Below, piece by piece: positions 19,056-29,253 of a stretch of DNA of 64,000 nucleotides (position 1 is its first letter; each line of letters opens with the position of its first letter). Both the position numbers and the translations under genes were made by a program. Origin of the DNA: Solirubrobacteraceae bacterium (lineage in GTDB: Bacteria; Actinomycetota; Thermoleophilia; Solirubrobacterales; Solirubrobacteraceae); assembly GCA_030447275.1 (NCBI GenBank), contig JAUJPF010000001.1, forward strand, positions 26,999 to 90,998, written 5' to 3'. The notes below the pieces were generated by a model that did no database searches, was not told the origin of the DNA, and saw only the letters and a program-made list of their open reading frames with translations.

Positions 19056-20042
19056 ATGGACGGGCGCGAGCACCACACCTTCATCCTCGCGGCGTCGATC
19101 CTTCCGCTGCTCGGCTTCGTGGCGGCGATCGTCCTGCTGTGGAACAGCGTCGTGGGGGTCTCCGACCTCGTCGCGTTCGGCGTGATGTACGTCATCGCCG
19201 GTCTCGGCGTGACCGCCGGCTACCACCGCCTGTTCGCCCACCGGGCGTTCAAGACGACGCGCCCGCTGAAGCTCTTCTTCGCCTCCGCCGGCGCTGCCGC
19301 CGGCCAGGCGCCGCCGCTCATCTGGACCGCCCACCACCGCAAGCACCACCGCGTCGCGGACAAGCCGGGCGACCCGCACAGCCCGTACGGCGGCGACGAG
19401 CCCGGCATCAGGGGGCTCGCGAAGGGCCTGTGGCACGCGCACATGGGGTGGCTGTTCGACGAGGACCTCGACGCCGACCCGATGCGCTACTGCCCCGACC
19501 TCGCGCGCGACAAGGACCTCCGCTGGATCTCGCGGTACTTCGTCGCGTTCGTCCTCGCCGGGCTGCTGCTGCCCGGGCTCATCGGGCTGGCGATCGGCGG
19601 GACGCTCGCCTCGTTCGCGACCGGGGTCTTGTGGGGCGGGCTGGTCCGCTTCTTCGTCAGCAACCACGTCACCTATGCGATCAACTCGGTCTGCCACGTC
19701 TTCGGCCGGCGCCGGTTCGAGGTCGCCGACGAGTCGCGCAACGTGGGCTGGCTGTCGCTCGCCTCGTTCGGCGAGTCGTGGCACAACAACCACCACGCGT
19801 TCCCGCGCTCCTACACGCACGGCATGCGCTGGTACGAGGTCGACCTGAGCGCGCAGTTCATCCGCGGGCTCGAACGGCTCGGCCTGGCCTGGGACGTCGT
19901 CCGGGTCGACCGCGCGACGATGGAGCGCAAGGCCGAGAGCCTCGCCCGCGTCGGCGGCGGCCGGCACGTGCCGCACGCGCCGCCGAAGCCGCTGGCCGAG
20001 CAGCGCGACCTGAGCCCCGCGGGCGTCGCCGACGTCGAGTAG
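19056..20042 (+). CDS. Membrane fatty acid desaturase (SCD/delta9-type)
   Basis: Three His boxes: HRLFAH, HHRKHH, ESWHNNHHAF; hydrophobic segments. Confidence 0.9.
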   Translation: MDGREHHTFILAASILPLLGFVAAIVLLWNSVVGVSDLVAFGVMYVIAGLGVTAGYHRLFAHRAFKTTRPLKLFFASAGAAAGQAPPLIWTAHHRKHHRVADKPGDPHSPYGGDEPGIRGLAKGLWHAHMGWLFDEDLDADPMRYCPDLARDKDLRWISRYFVAFVLAGLLLPGLIGLAIGGTLASFATGVLWGGLVRFFVSNHVTYAINSVCHVFGRRRFEVADESRNVGWLSLASFGESWHNNHHAFPRSYTHGMRWYEVDLSAQFIRGLERLGLAWDVVRVDRATMERKAESLARVGGGRHVPHAPPKPLAEQRDLSPAGVADVE

Positions 20043-20048
20043 CGCACC

Positions 20049-21689
20049 GTGAGCTTCTGGGACCGTCTGGTCGCGGGCGGCGAAGGCGGTCGCCTTCGCT
20101 GCTGGGTCGACGACCGCTACGAGGACGCGGCGTGGGCCGAGGTCTCGCGCGAGGCCGAGGCGATGACGCGGGGACTGCGCAACGCGGGCGTCGAGCCGGG
20201 ATCGCGCGTGGCCGCGATCCTCACCAACGACCCGTTCACCGTGCGCGGGGTGCTCGCCACCTGGCTGGCGGGGGGCGCGCTGGCCTCGCTGCCCGTCCCC
20301 GCGCGCGGGATGAGCCTCGACGAGTACGCCGCGCAGCTCGCGACGCTGTGCGAGCACGTCGAGCCCTCGGTGCTGCTCGTGCAGGAGCAGATGCTCGGCC
20401 TGCTCCCGCCCGAGCTCGCCGCGCGCTGGAACGCGCGCTCGTGGGAGTCGGTCGCCGGCCGCGGGCGCGTCGACCCCTCGCCGCCCGGCGACGACGAGGT
20501 CGCGTTCATCCAGTACTCGTCAGGGAGCACGAGCACGCCGAAGGGGTGCGCGCTGACCACGCGGGCGATCGAGGCCCAGCTCGACATGCTCATGGAGACC
20601 GCGGTGGCGCCGGCCGAGATCGACGTCTCGTGGCTGCCGCTGTCGCACGACATGGGGATGTTCGGGCACCTCGTGATGTGCTGGGCGAACCCGCACACGC
20701 TCTACCTGGGCACGCCCGAGCGGTTCGCGATGTCGCCGCGTACGTGGTTCCAGGACTGCGCCGACGTCGGCGCCACGTTCACCTGCGCGACGAACACCGC
20801 GCTCGCGGTCGCGGCTCGCGCGCACCGCGGCGGGCGGTTCGGATCCGGCCGGGAGCTGAACCTCGACGTGCTGCTGCTCGGCGCCGAGCGGCTGGAGTGG
20901 GAGACCGTCCGCGCCGCGCTCGACACGCTCGGTCCGTACGGCCTGCGGGCCGAGACGATCATGCCGGCCTACGGGCTCGCGGAGGCGACGCTCGCGGTGA
21001 CCCACACGCCGCGCGGCGAGGCGCCGCGCTACGTCTGCGTCGACGGCATCGGCCTCGCCGACGGCGACGTGCGCGAGATCGGCGAGGACGAGCCCGCCGC
21101 AACCCGGATCGTCGGCGCGGGCGTCCCGCTGAACGGGGTGGAGGTGCGCGGCGCCCGCGAGCACGAGCTGGAGGAGATCCGCATCACGTCGCCTTCGATG
21201 GCCGAGGGCTACTACGCCGATCCGGCGCGGACCGCGGAGCGCTTCGTCGACGGCGAGCTGCACACGCGCGACCTGGGGTTCGTGCGCGACGGCGTCCTGT
21301 ACCCGGTGGGCCGCGTCGACGACGTCATCTCGATCGGCGGCCGCAAGGTCTACGCGCGCGAGATCGAGGCCGCGGTCGACGGGCTCGACGGCCTGCGGCG
21401 CGGGTGCTCGACGGTCGTCGACACGTACGACGGGACCGCGCAGCGCCTGACGCTGCTCGTCGAGGTGCGCGACAGCGACGGCGACGGCGACGCGCGACGC
21501 GTCGCCGAGGCCGCCGCCGAGCTGGCGATGGCCAAGGGCGCGATCGTGCTCGACCGCTGCCTGTTCCTCGAGAAGGGGACGCTGCCCAAGACGCCGAGCG
21601 GCAAGATCCAGCGCTACCGCTGCCGGCAGCTGCTCGACAGCGGCCGGCTGACGGCGGTCGCCGACATCGACGTGGCGGGCGTCGGATGA
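20049..21689 (+). CDS. Fatty acyl-AMP ligase (FAAL)-like AMP-binding enzyme
   Basis: FIQYSSGSTSTPKGC; SWLPLSHDMGMFGHLV; MPAYGLAEATLAVT; LPKTPSGKIQRYRCR. Confidence 0.85.
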   Translation: MSFWDRLVAGGEGGRLRCWVDDRYEDAAWAEVSREAEAMTRGLRNAGVEPGSRVAAILTNDPFTVRGVLATWLAGGALASLPVPARGMSLDEYAAQLATLCEHVEPSVLLVQEQMLGLLPPELAARWNARSWESVAGRGRVDPSPPGDDEVAFIQYSSGSTSTPKGCALTTRAIEAQLDMLMETAVAPAEIDVSWLPLSHDMGMFGHLVMCWANPHTLYLGTPERFAMSPRTWFQDCADVGATFTCATNTALAVAARAHRGGRFGSGRELNLDVLLLGAERLEWETVRAALDTLGPYGLRAETIMPAYGLAEATLAVTHTPRGEAPRYVCVDGIGLADGDVREIGEDEPAATRIVGAGVPLNGVEVRGAREHELEEIRITSPSMAEGYYADPARTAERFVDGELHTRDLGFVRDGVLYPVGRVDDVISIGGRKVYAREIEAAVDGLDGLRRGCSTVVDTYDGTAQRLTLLVEVRDSDGDGDARRVAEAAAELAMAKGAIVLDRCLFLEKGTLPKTPSGKIQRYRCRQLLDSGRLTAVADIDVAGVG

Positions 21690-22552
21690 GCGCGGGCTAT
21701 CAGGGCGCCTCGCCCGAGGCGATCCAGCACCACTACGACCTCGGCAACGACTTCTACTCGCTGTGGCTCGACCCGTCGCGGACGTACTCGTGCGCGCTGT
21801 GGGAGGGCGAGGACGACACGCTCGAGGCCGCGCAGCTGCGCAAGCTCGACTATCTGGCCGCCGGCGCCCGCGCGCCCGGCGCGGCGCGCGTGCTCGACGT
21901 CGGCTGCGGCTGGGGGAGTCTCATGCGCCGCCTCGTCGAGCACCACGGCGTCGACGCGGTGACGGGCCTGACGCTCAGCGACGCGCAGGCCGGGTGGATC
22001 CGGACGTGGGCCGACGACCGCTACGACGTGCGCCTCGAGAACTGGGCCGACCACCGGCCCGACCGGCCCTACGACGCGATCGTCTCGATCGGGGCCTTCG
22101 AGCACTTCGCCGACTACGGCCTCCCGCGCGAGGAGCGCGTCGCGTCCTACACGCGCTTCTTCGAGCGCTGCCGCGACTGGCTCCCCGCCGGCGGCCGGCT
22201 CGCCCTGCAGACGATCGCCAAGGGCAGCAACGTCCGGCTCGACCGCCGGGCGGTCCGCGAGCTGCTCTTCATCATCGAGCGGATCTTCCCGGAGTCCGAG
22301 CTGCCGTGGCTGTCGGAGATCGTCGAGGCGTCGGAGCGGCGCTTCGAGGTGCGCACCCTGCGCAACGACGCCGACCACTACGCGCGCACGTGCCAGGCGT
22401 GGCTGGACACCCTGCGCGCCCGCCGCGACGAGGCCCTCGCGCTGGTCGGCGAGGAGCACGTCGCCGACTACGAGCGGTACCTGGCCGGCTCCGTGCTCTG
22501 CTTCGAGCGCCAGCACGTCGGGCTGCTGCGCATCGTCCTCGAGCGCGTCTGA
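21686..22552 (+). CDS. Cyclopropane-fatty-acid-synthase-like SAM methyltransferase
   Basis: IQHHYDLGNDFYSLWLDPSRTYSCALW; VLDVGCGWGSLMRRL; SIGAFEHF. Confidence 0.88.
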   Translation: MSAGYQGASPEAIQHHYDLGNDFYSLWLDPSRTYSCALWEGEDDTLEAAQLRKLDYLAAGARAPGAARVLDVGCGWGSLMRRLVEHHGVDAVTGLTLSDAQAGWIRTWADDRYDVRLENWADHRPDRPYDAIVSIGAFEHFADYGLPREERVASYTRFFERCRDWLPAGGRLALQTIAKGSNVRLDRRAVRELLFIIERIFPESELPWLSEIVEASERRFEVRTLRNDADHYARTCQAWLDTLRARRDEALALVGEEHVADYERYLAGSVLCFERQHVGLLRIVLERV

Positions 22553-22555
22553 GGC

Positions 22556-23542
22556 TCAGCGCCCGAGCGTCACGACGTGGCCGCGGCGCGGGTCGACGTC
22601 GCCGTCGACGAGCGAGCGCCAGAGCCGCTCGAGGGCGTCGGGACCGGAGTGGTGCTCGATCGCCATGAAGTCGTCGACGCGGCCCATGAACGCGCTCCAC
22701 GCCTCGCCCATGCGCTGCCGGAGGCCGGCCGCGCCGAGCCGCTCGGTCATCGCCTCGAGGTGCGTCGGCGCGAAGAAGAGCTCGGGCGCTTCGTCGCCGC
22801 CGCCGCCGCTGCCGACGTCCTCCCAGTGGGTCGCGCCGACGACGACCGAGCGGCGGACGTCGGCGGCCGCGTGAACGGCCTCGCGGACGCCGGCGTCGCC
22901 GGACATGTCGACGTAGACGACGGCCTCGCCCGACAGCGAGCCGGCCTCGTCGTAGGCGAGCACGCGGTCGTAGACGCCGAGCGCCTCGACGAAGCCGCGG
23001 TTGCGCTGCGACGTCAGCCCGACGACCGGCCGCCCGGCCCACGCGAGCAGGAACGCGAGCCCGTAGGCGGTCTTCGACGACGCGCTGCCGAGCACGACGG
23101 TCCCCTCGGCGCCGGCGAGGAAGTCCTCGAGCGCGACCGACGTCCCGAACAGCGGCCGCAGGAGCAGCATCTCGTCGAGGCGCTCGGCGTCGGCGGCCAG
23201 CGGCAGGTACCGGTTGTAGACGCCGGGGAGCCCGCTGCGGTGCGACGAGCGGTCGACGAGCTCGCCGTCGAGCGCCATCGTCACCGACGACGACATCGGG
23301 AGGTAGCCGTAGACCGTCTGGCCGGTTTCGACGACCGTCCCGAGCCCCCACACCGGAATGTGCCCCCAACCCTCCTCGGAGGCCGGGAAGAACGTCCAGT
23401 ACGACAGCGCGTCGCCCATCACGCCGTACGTCACGTTGTTCGCGGTCAGCGCGAAGCGCTCGATGCGGACGTTCCCCTCGCCCGCGCCGTCGACGAACCG
23501 CGTCTGCCGCAGGTCGTCGCGGCGCACCTCGAAGTCGGTCAC
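22556..23542 (-). CDS. DUF2855 family protein
   Basis: NNVTYGVMGDALSYWTFFPASEEGWGHIPVWGLGTV; VLGSASSKTAYGLAFLL. Confidence 0.75.
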   Translation of the reverse strand: MTDFEVRRDDLRQTRFVDGAGEGNVRIERFALTANNVTYGVMGDALSYWTFFPASEEGWGHIPVWGLGTVVETGQTVYGYLPMSSSVTMALDGELVDRSSHRSGLPGVYNRYLPLAADAERLDEMLLLRPLFGTSVALEDFLAGAEGTVVLGSASSKTAYGLAFLLAWAGRPVVGLTSQRNRGFVEALGVYDRVLAYDEAGSLSGEAVVYVDMSGDAGVREAVHAAADVRRSVVVGATHWEDVGSGGGGDEAPELFFAPTHLEAMTERLGAAGLRQRMGEAWSAFMGRVDDFMAIEHHSGPDALERLWRSLVDGDVDPRRGHVVTLGR

Positions 23543-23552
23543 GTCGGGGCCC

Positions 23553-24995
23553 TCACAGCTGCATCGACTTCAGGGTCAGGAACTCCTCGATCCCGTACGG
23601 CCCGAGCTCACGCCCGGTGCCCGACTGCTTGTAGCCGCCGAACGGCGCCAGCGGGTTGAACGCCGCGCCGTTGATCTCGATCTGGCCGGTGCGGATCCGC
23701 CGCGCGACGGCCTTGGCCCGCTCCTCGGAGCCCGAGTAGACGCCGCCGGCGAGGCCGTACTCCGTGTCGTTGGCGATCCGGACCGCGTCGTCCTCGTCGT
23801 CGTACGGCATGATCGCCAGCACCGGCCCGAAGATCTCCTCGCGGGCGATCGTCATCTCCGGCGTGACATCGCTGAACACCGTCGGCTGGACGTAGAAGCC
23901 GCGCTCGAGCCCCTCCGGCGCCTCGGCGCCGCCGGCCACGAGCTTCGCGCCCTCCTCGACGCCCTTCTCGATGTAGGAGCGCACCCGCTCGCGCTGGACG
24001 TCGGACACGAGCGGCCCGAGCGCCGTCGTCTCGTCGAACGGCTCGCCGACCGGCGTCTGCGCCAGCGCGGCGGCGGCGATCTGCTCGACGAGCTCGAGCT
24101 GCTCGCGCGGGACGAGCATCCGCGTCAGCGCGCTGCACGTCTGGCCCGAGTTCAGGTAGCACTTCTTGATGCCGTTGACGACGGCCGCCTCCATGTCGGC
24201 GTCGTCGAGGATCACGTTCGGCGACTTGCCGCCCAGCTCGAGCGCGACCTTCTTCACGGTGGCCGAAGCGACCTCGCTCACGCGCCGCCCGGCCCGCGTC
24301 GACCCGGTGAACGAGACCATGTCGACGCCCGGGTGCCCGGCGATCGCCTCGCCGACCACGGGGCCGTAGCCGGTCACGAGGTTGAAGACGCCGGCGGGCA
24401 CGCCGACCTCGTCCATGATCTCCGCGAGGACGAACGCGTTGAGCGGCGTGACCTCGCTCGGCTTGAGCACGACGGTGCACCCGGCGGTCATCGCCGGCGC
24501 GACCTTCGCCGCGATCTGGTGCAGCGGGTAGTTCCACGGCGTGATCGCGCCGACGACGCCGATCGGCTCGCGCACGACGAGCGAGTTGCCGATCTGCTGC
24601 TCCCACGGGATGTGCTCCACGAGGTGGGCCATCGAGCCGAAGTCCATGACCGGCAGGCCGGCCTGGACCATCATCGACACCTTGATCGGCGACCCCAGCT
24701 CCTGGGAGATGAGGGCCGCGATCTCCTCCTGACGGTCCTGGAGGCGCAGCGAGATCGCCGTACACAGCTCGACGCGCTCGGCCAGCCGCGTCTGCGACCA
24801 CGAGTCGAACGCCGCCCGCGCGGCCTCGACGGCACGGTCGACGTCGGCCGCCGTCCCCTCGGGGATGCGGCCCATGACCTCCTCGGTCGAGGCGTTGACG
24901 ACCTCGATGGAATCCGAACCGGAGGCGTCGATCCACTGGCCGCCGATGTAGAGCTGCGCGTGCTCGACGATCGTGGGCGTGTGTGCAGCGGTCAT
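23553..24995 (-). CDS. Aldehyde dehydrogenase family protein
   Basis: [61 protein letters not shown]. Confidence 0.93.
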   Translation of the reverse strand: MTAAHTPTIVEHAQLYIGGQWIDASGSDSIEVVNASTEEVMGRIPEGTAADVDRAVEAARAAFDSWSQTRLAERVELCTAISLRLQDRQEEIAALISQELGSPIKVSMMVQAGLPVMDFGSMAHLVEHIPWEQQIGNSLVVREPIGVVGAITPWNYPLHQIAAKVAPAMTAGCTVVLKPSEVTPLNAFVLAEIMDEVGVPAGVFNLVTGYGPVVGEAIAGHPGVDMVSFTGSTRAGRRVSEVASATVKKVALELGGKSPNVILDDADMEAAVVNGIKKCYLNSGQTCSALTRMLVPREQLELVEQIAAAALAQTPVGEPFDETTALGPLVSDVQRERVRSYIEKGVEEGAKLVAGGAEAPEGLERGFYVQPTVFSDVTPEMTIAREEIFGPVLAIMPYDDEDDAVRIANDTEYGLAGGVYSGSEERAKAVARRIRTGQIEINGAAFNPLAPFGGYKQSGTGRELGPYGIEEFLTLKSMQL

Positions 24996-26980
24996 GCCGG
25001 GACCTCCTGGAGGGACGCGCCCGCGGCGGCGGCGACGTTGTCCGCCGTCCGGCTGGCGAGCGCCATGATCGTGATCATCGGGTTGGTGCCCGAGGGGGTG
25101 GGGAACGCCGAGGCGTCGCCGATCCACACGCCCTCGACGTCGTGGAGCTGGCCGCGCGGGTCTGCGACGCTCGTCTCGGGGTCGCGGCCCATGCGGCACG
25201 TCCCCATCTGGTGGGCGGCGAAGAGCTTGAATCCGCCGGCACGGAGCGGCACGCGGTGGAGCCGCGCGATGAAGGCCTCGAGGTCGTCGCCGACGCGCCA
25301 CGTCGGCTGGCCCTGCGCGAGGCCGTAGATCCGGCGCGCCCCCGCCGCGTGGTGCAGGCGCACCTGCGCCTCCAGCGCGTTGTGCGTGTTGGCCACGTCG
25401 ACGGGGTCGTCGAGCGAGTACCACGGGACGGCCATGCCGTTCTCGTCGATCGTCACGCGGCCGTGGCCGCGGTCGCGGACGAGGCCGATGAACGTCGCGG
25501 CATTCGCGAAGTCCGCCATCGCCTGCTTGTGCTCGTGCGCGCTCGTGAACGGCACCGCCGAGGCGCCGAGCGCGGTGGTGTACTGCACGCCCTCGAGCAG
25601 GAAGCCGTAGCCGTCCTCGACGTTCGCGAACTCGTTGACGAGGCCGGAGTGGGGCGGGCCCCACCAGGCCTGCATGTCCTCGCCGTAGTCGCCGATCGTC
25701 GCCGTGCACGGGTGCAGGCGCAGGTGGTCGCCGGTCGCCGGGCCGCCGATCCCCGACCGCAGCAGCAGCGCGGGAGATTCGAGTGCACCAGCCGCGACGA
25801 CGACGTGTCCCGCGCGGACCGTCACCCGCACCGGCGGCTTCGCGGGATCGAGCCGGTCCGACCACACCGCCTCGACGCCCGCCGCGCGGCCGTTCTCGAC
25901 GATGACGCGCTCGGCCCAGCACTGGGTGACGACCTCGGCGCCGCGGTCGACCGCGTCCTGCAGGTACGTCTTCACCGTCGACTGCTTGGCCCCCGACTGG
26001 TCGCCGAAGCCCATGTAGCCCGCCATCGCCGGGTCGTGCCGGTCCGGGTCTGAGTTGCGGTTGACGGTCGCGAAGCTCCAGCCCAGCGCCTCGGCGCCGC
26101 GGCGCATCGCCTCCTGCGGCCGGTTGAGCTCGGAGCAGCGGTCGTTGACCTTCAGGCGCTGCCAGACGGAGTCGAGGTGACGGTCGAACGCGTCGGTGGC
26201 CACGTCGGAGAGCCCGTGCTCGCTCGCCCACTGCTCGCGGACCCAGTCCTTCGTGCGCAGCGAGTTCGTCCAGTTGATCGTCGTGCCGCCGCCGAGGCAG
26301 AACCCGGCCTGGAGCGTGACGTTCATGTCCGCCGTCGGCGTCGGGCCGCCGCGCCAGTAGAGGTTCTGGTGCGCCCAGACCTCGACCTGGTTGAAGTCGG
26401 ACTGGTCGAAGTAGCCGCCGGCCTCGAGGACGACGACCTTCAGCCCGCGCTCGGCGAGCCGCGCGGCGACCACGCCGCCGCCCGCACCCGATCCCACGAC
26501 GACCGCGTCGGCCTCGAGCGTCGTGTCGCCCTCGGGGACGAGCGGCCGGATCGGCTTGGGGACCTCGGGCGACGACGAGATAGGGCCGGGGTAGCCGAGC
26601 TGCTTCCAGTTCGGGTTCTGCCCGGTCGTCTCGTCGACGAGGCCGTAGGCGAAGAAGAGCGAGAGCGAGGTCAGCGCTCCGACGCCGAACGCCGCGTCGC
26701 GCGAGGCGAGCTGGAGGTTGAGCAGGAGCTGCTCGCGAGAGAGCTGGGAGGCGCCGTTGAACCCCTGCTCGGCGAGCGCGTCGAGGAGCTGCTGGAGGCC
26801 GGCCTTCTGGTCGGGTGGCATCGTGTCGAGCAGCTGGCCGATCGCCTCGTCGACGCCGAGGTCGCTCCCGGAGCGCGCCCAGAACCCGGTGGGGTCGGGC
26901 TCGTGGTCGATCGACGGGACGATCGTGTCGCACAGCTCGCGCAACGTCTGGCGCTGCACCTCCGTCAGGCCTTCCGGCAT
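24992..26980 (-). CDS. GMC oxidoreductase with N-terminal gluconate-2-DH-subunit-3-like region (long-chain alcohol oxidase-like)
   Basis: [55 protein letters not shown]-term [23 protein letters not shown]. Confidence 0.88.
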   Translation of the reverse strand: MPEGLTEVQRQTLRELCDTIVPSIDHEPDPTGFWARSGSDLGVDEAIGQLLDTMPPDQKAGLQQLLDALAEQGFNGASQLSREQLLLNLQLASRDAAFGVGALTSLSLFFAYGLVDETTGQNPNWKQLGYPGPISSSPEVPKPIRPLVPEGDTTLEADAVVVGSGAGGGVVAARLAERGLKVVVLEAGGYFDQSDFNQVEVWAHQNLYWRGGPTPTADMNVTLQAGFCLGGGTTINWTNSLRTKDWVREQWASEHGLSDVATDAFDRHLDSVWQRLKVNDRCSELNRPQEAMRRGAEALGWSFATVNRNSDPDRHDPAMAGYMGFGDQSGAKQSTVKTYLQDAVDRGAEVVTQCWAERVIVENGRAAGVEAVWSDRLDPAKPPVRVTVRAGHVVVAAGALESPALLLRSGIGGPATGDHLRLHPCTATIGDYGEDMQAWWGPPHSGLVNEFANVEDGYGFLLEGVQYTTALGASAVPFTSAHEHKQAMADFANAATFIGLVRDRGHGRVTIDENGMAVPWYSLDDPVDVANTHNALEAQVRLHHAAGARRIYGLAQGQPTWRVGDDLEAFIARLHRVPLRAGGFKLFAAHQMGTCRMGRDPETSVADPRGQLHDVEGVWIGDASAFPTPSGTNPMITIMALASRTADNVAAAAGASLQEVPA

Positions 26981-27063
26981 GCCTCGCGCTCCCTCTCCAC
27001 TCCGTCGTTCGACAGGGTGTCGAGGTTAGCGCCGTTCCGGTTCCGGGGAACCGCTCCGGAACA

Positions 27064-27405
27064 ATGACCGACACGTTCGCCGCCGCCGGCCCCGTGCCCA
27101 CCGTCGCCCCGAAGGGCGCCCTGGACCTCGCCACGAGCCGTGGGCTCCAGAACCGCCTCGCCGAGCTGGCGGGGGAGACCGGGCAGAACGCCATCCTCGA
27201 CCTCTCCGGCGTGTCGTTCATCGACTCCGTCGGGCTGGGCGTCGTCCTCAAGGCGGCAAGCCGCTTCCACCGCCAGGGCAAGCGGCTGCTGATCGTGGCG
27301 CCGTCGGGCCCCGTGCACCGCATCCTCGAGTTCGCCGGCGTCAGCGACCGCCTCCCGGTCGTGGACTCGGTCGACGAGGCGCGCGCGGTCATCCGGCACG
27401 GGTGA
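27064..27405 (+). CDS. STAS-domain protein (anti-sigma factor antagonist-like)
   Basis: [31 protein letters not shown] phosphosite pattern (DSxGL). Confidence 0.82.
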   Translation: MTDTFAAAGPVPTVAPKGALDLATSRGLQNRLAELAGETGQNAILDLSGVSFIDSVGLGVVLKAASRFHRQGKRLLIVAPSGPVHRILEFAGVSDRLPVVDSVDEARAVIRHG

Positions 27406-27530
27406 TGGATGACCAATTCCGCGACCCGCGCGCCCGTTCGCGGGCGTCTCGCGGCGCCGGATCGGCATCCGCGATCCACGGACGAACGGCCGCGCGGGCC
27501 ACGAAATCGATCATCTAGCCTGGGCGGCCC

Positions 27531-28127
27531 GTGGCCGCCGATCCGTTCGCCGTCCTCGGCGTCGCTCCCGGAACGCCGCTGGAGGACGTCGCCGCCAGCT
27601 ACCGCGAGCTGGCCAAGCGCTGGCCTCCCGATCGCGGCGGGGGCAGCGAGGCGGCGCCCCGGATGGCCGAGATCAACGCGGCCTACTGGCAGGCGCGCAA
27701 GCGCGCTCCGCCGCGGCCGGCCACGGGGCGGACCACGTCGGCGCCGCCGCGCCCGCGGCGGGTCGTCGCCGGCGCGTGGCTGCCGGAGCCGGTCCGCCGC
27801 GCGCTGGGCCCCGAGCTCGTCACCGCGCTGCACCCGCGCGAGGACGTCGCGCTCGTGACGCCCGTCGCCGTGTGGGCGAGCCCCCAGGCGCTGCTCGCGG
27901 TCACCGAGCGCCGCCTGCTCTGGCTCCTCGACGACGCGGTGACCGGGCGCGTGCGCTCGATCGACCTCTCGGCGATCGCCGGCGTGTCGACGCGGCTCGC
28001 CTGGCCGCGGCGGCGGAGCGCCGTGCTGCGCGTCGAGCGGCGCGGAGGCCGGCGGCCGATCACGTTCAGCGAGCTGCGCCCCGAGACCGCCGAGGCGATC
28101 GCCGGCCACGTAGGGTCCCGGCGATGA
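27531..28127 (+). CDS. J-domain-like protein with C-terminal PH-like region; HPD replaced by PPD
   Basis: [49 protein letters not shown]. Confidence 0.7.
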   Translation: MAADPFAVLGVAPGTPLEDVAASYRELAKRWPPDRGGGSEAAPRMAEINAAYWQARKRAPPRPATGRTTSAPPRPRRVVAGAWLPEPVRRALGPELVTALHPREDVALVTPVAVWASPQALLAVTERRLLWLLDDAVTGRVRSIDLSAIAGVSTRLAWPRRRSAVLRVERRGGRRPITFSELRPETAEAIAGHVGSRR

Positions 28128-28519
28128 GCGAGGAGTTCCGCCACCGGCTGCGCGTCCGCTACGGCGAATGCGATCCCCAGGGCGTCGTCTACTTCGCCCG
28201 CTACGGCGACTACGTCGACATCGGCATGACCGAGCTGTGGCGCGAGCGGATCGGCCCGTACGGCGAGATGGTCGAGGCCGGCAGCGACATGGTCGTCGCC
28301 GAGCTCGTGCTGCGCTACCGCGGGTCGGCGGTGTTCGACGACGAGCTCGACGTCGTGATCGGCATGGAGCGGCTGGGGGAGACGTCGATGACGCTTGCGC
28401 TGCGCATCGAGCGCGACGGGGCGACGCTCGTCGAGGGCTCGATCCGCCAGGTCTGCATCGACCCGGCGACGAAGGCCAAGAAACCGCTGCCGGTGGACGT
28501 CCGCGCCGCGCTGGCATGA
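28124..28519 (+). CDS. Acyl-CoA thioesterase, 4HBT/YbgC-like
   Basis: [35 protein letters not shown]. Confidence 0.88.
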   Translation: MSEEFRHRLRVRYGECDPQGVVYFARYGDYVDIGMTELWRERIGPYGEMVEAGSDMVVAELVLRYRGSAVFDDELDVVIGMERLGETSMTLALRIERDGATLVEGSIRQVCIDPATKAKKPLPVDVRAALA

Positions 28520-29253
28520 GCGTCACGGCGACCCGCTACGTGACGCCGCTGCGCGAGGGCGGCTCGCTGCCGGGGCTCGTCGAGGCCGACGACGACGGGC
28601 TCTACGTCGTCAAGTTCCGCGGCGCCGGCCAGGGGACGAAGGCGCTGGTCGCCGAGGTGCTCGTCGGCGAGCTGGCGCGAGCGCTCGGGTTACCGGTCCC
28701 CGAGCTCGTCGTCGTCGAGGTGCAGGCGGCGCTCGGCGCGGCCGAGCCCGACCCCGAGATCCAGGACCTGATCAACGCGTCGACGGGCGCGAACCTCGGC
28801 GTCGACTTCCTGCCCGGGGCGCTGGCCTTCGACGAGACGACCGCGCGCGACCTCGACCCCGAGTGGGCGGCCGGCGTCGTCTGGCTCGACGCGCTGACGA
28901 CCAACGTCGACCGCACGCCGCGCAACCCGAACCTGCTCGTGTGGCACGGGCGGACGTGGCTCATCGACCACGGCGCCGCGCTGTACCTCCAGCACGGCGC
29001 CGACGACCTCCCCGCGCTGGCCGAGCGCCCGTTCCCGTCGATCGCCGACCACGTCCTGCTGCCGCACGCCGGGTCGATCGCGGCCGTGCACGAGCGGCTG
29101 GCGGATGCGGCCGCCGCGGCGATCGAGGGCGCGGCGGCGGCGGTGCCGGAGGCGTGGCTGCCGGCGGGCGGCTCCGCGCCGTACGTCGAGTACCTGCGGC
29201 GGCGGCTCGCGTGGGGCGGCTTCGCGGCGGAGGCAGACGGTGTCCGACCGTAG
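28516..29253 (+). CDS. HipA-like kinase-fold protein
   Basis: [75 protein letters not shown]. Confidence 0.78.
   Translation: MSVTATRYVTPLREGGSLPGLVEADDDGLYVVKFRGAGQGTKALVAEVLVGELARALGLPVPELVVVEVQAALGAAEPDPEIQDLINASTGANLGVDFLPGALAFDETTARDLDPEWAAGVVWLDALTTNVDRTPRNPNLLVWHGRTWLIDHGAALYLQHGADDLPALAERPFPSIADHVLLPHAGSIAAVHERLADAAAAAIEGAAAAVPEAWLPAGGSAPYVEYLRRRLAWGGFAAEADGVRP

Noticed and set aside
23553-28526. 1657-aa minus-strand ORF
   Set aside because: Only its C-terminal part (ALDH, start 24995) is real; the rest is shadow frame opposite or out of phase with GMC, STAS, J-domain and thioesterase genes, rich in Arg/Ala/Pro as expected for GC-rich non-coding frames.
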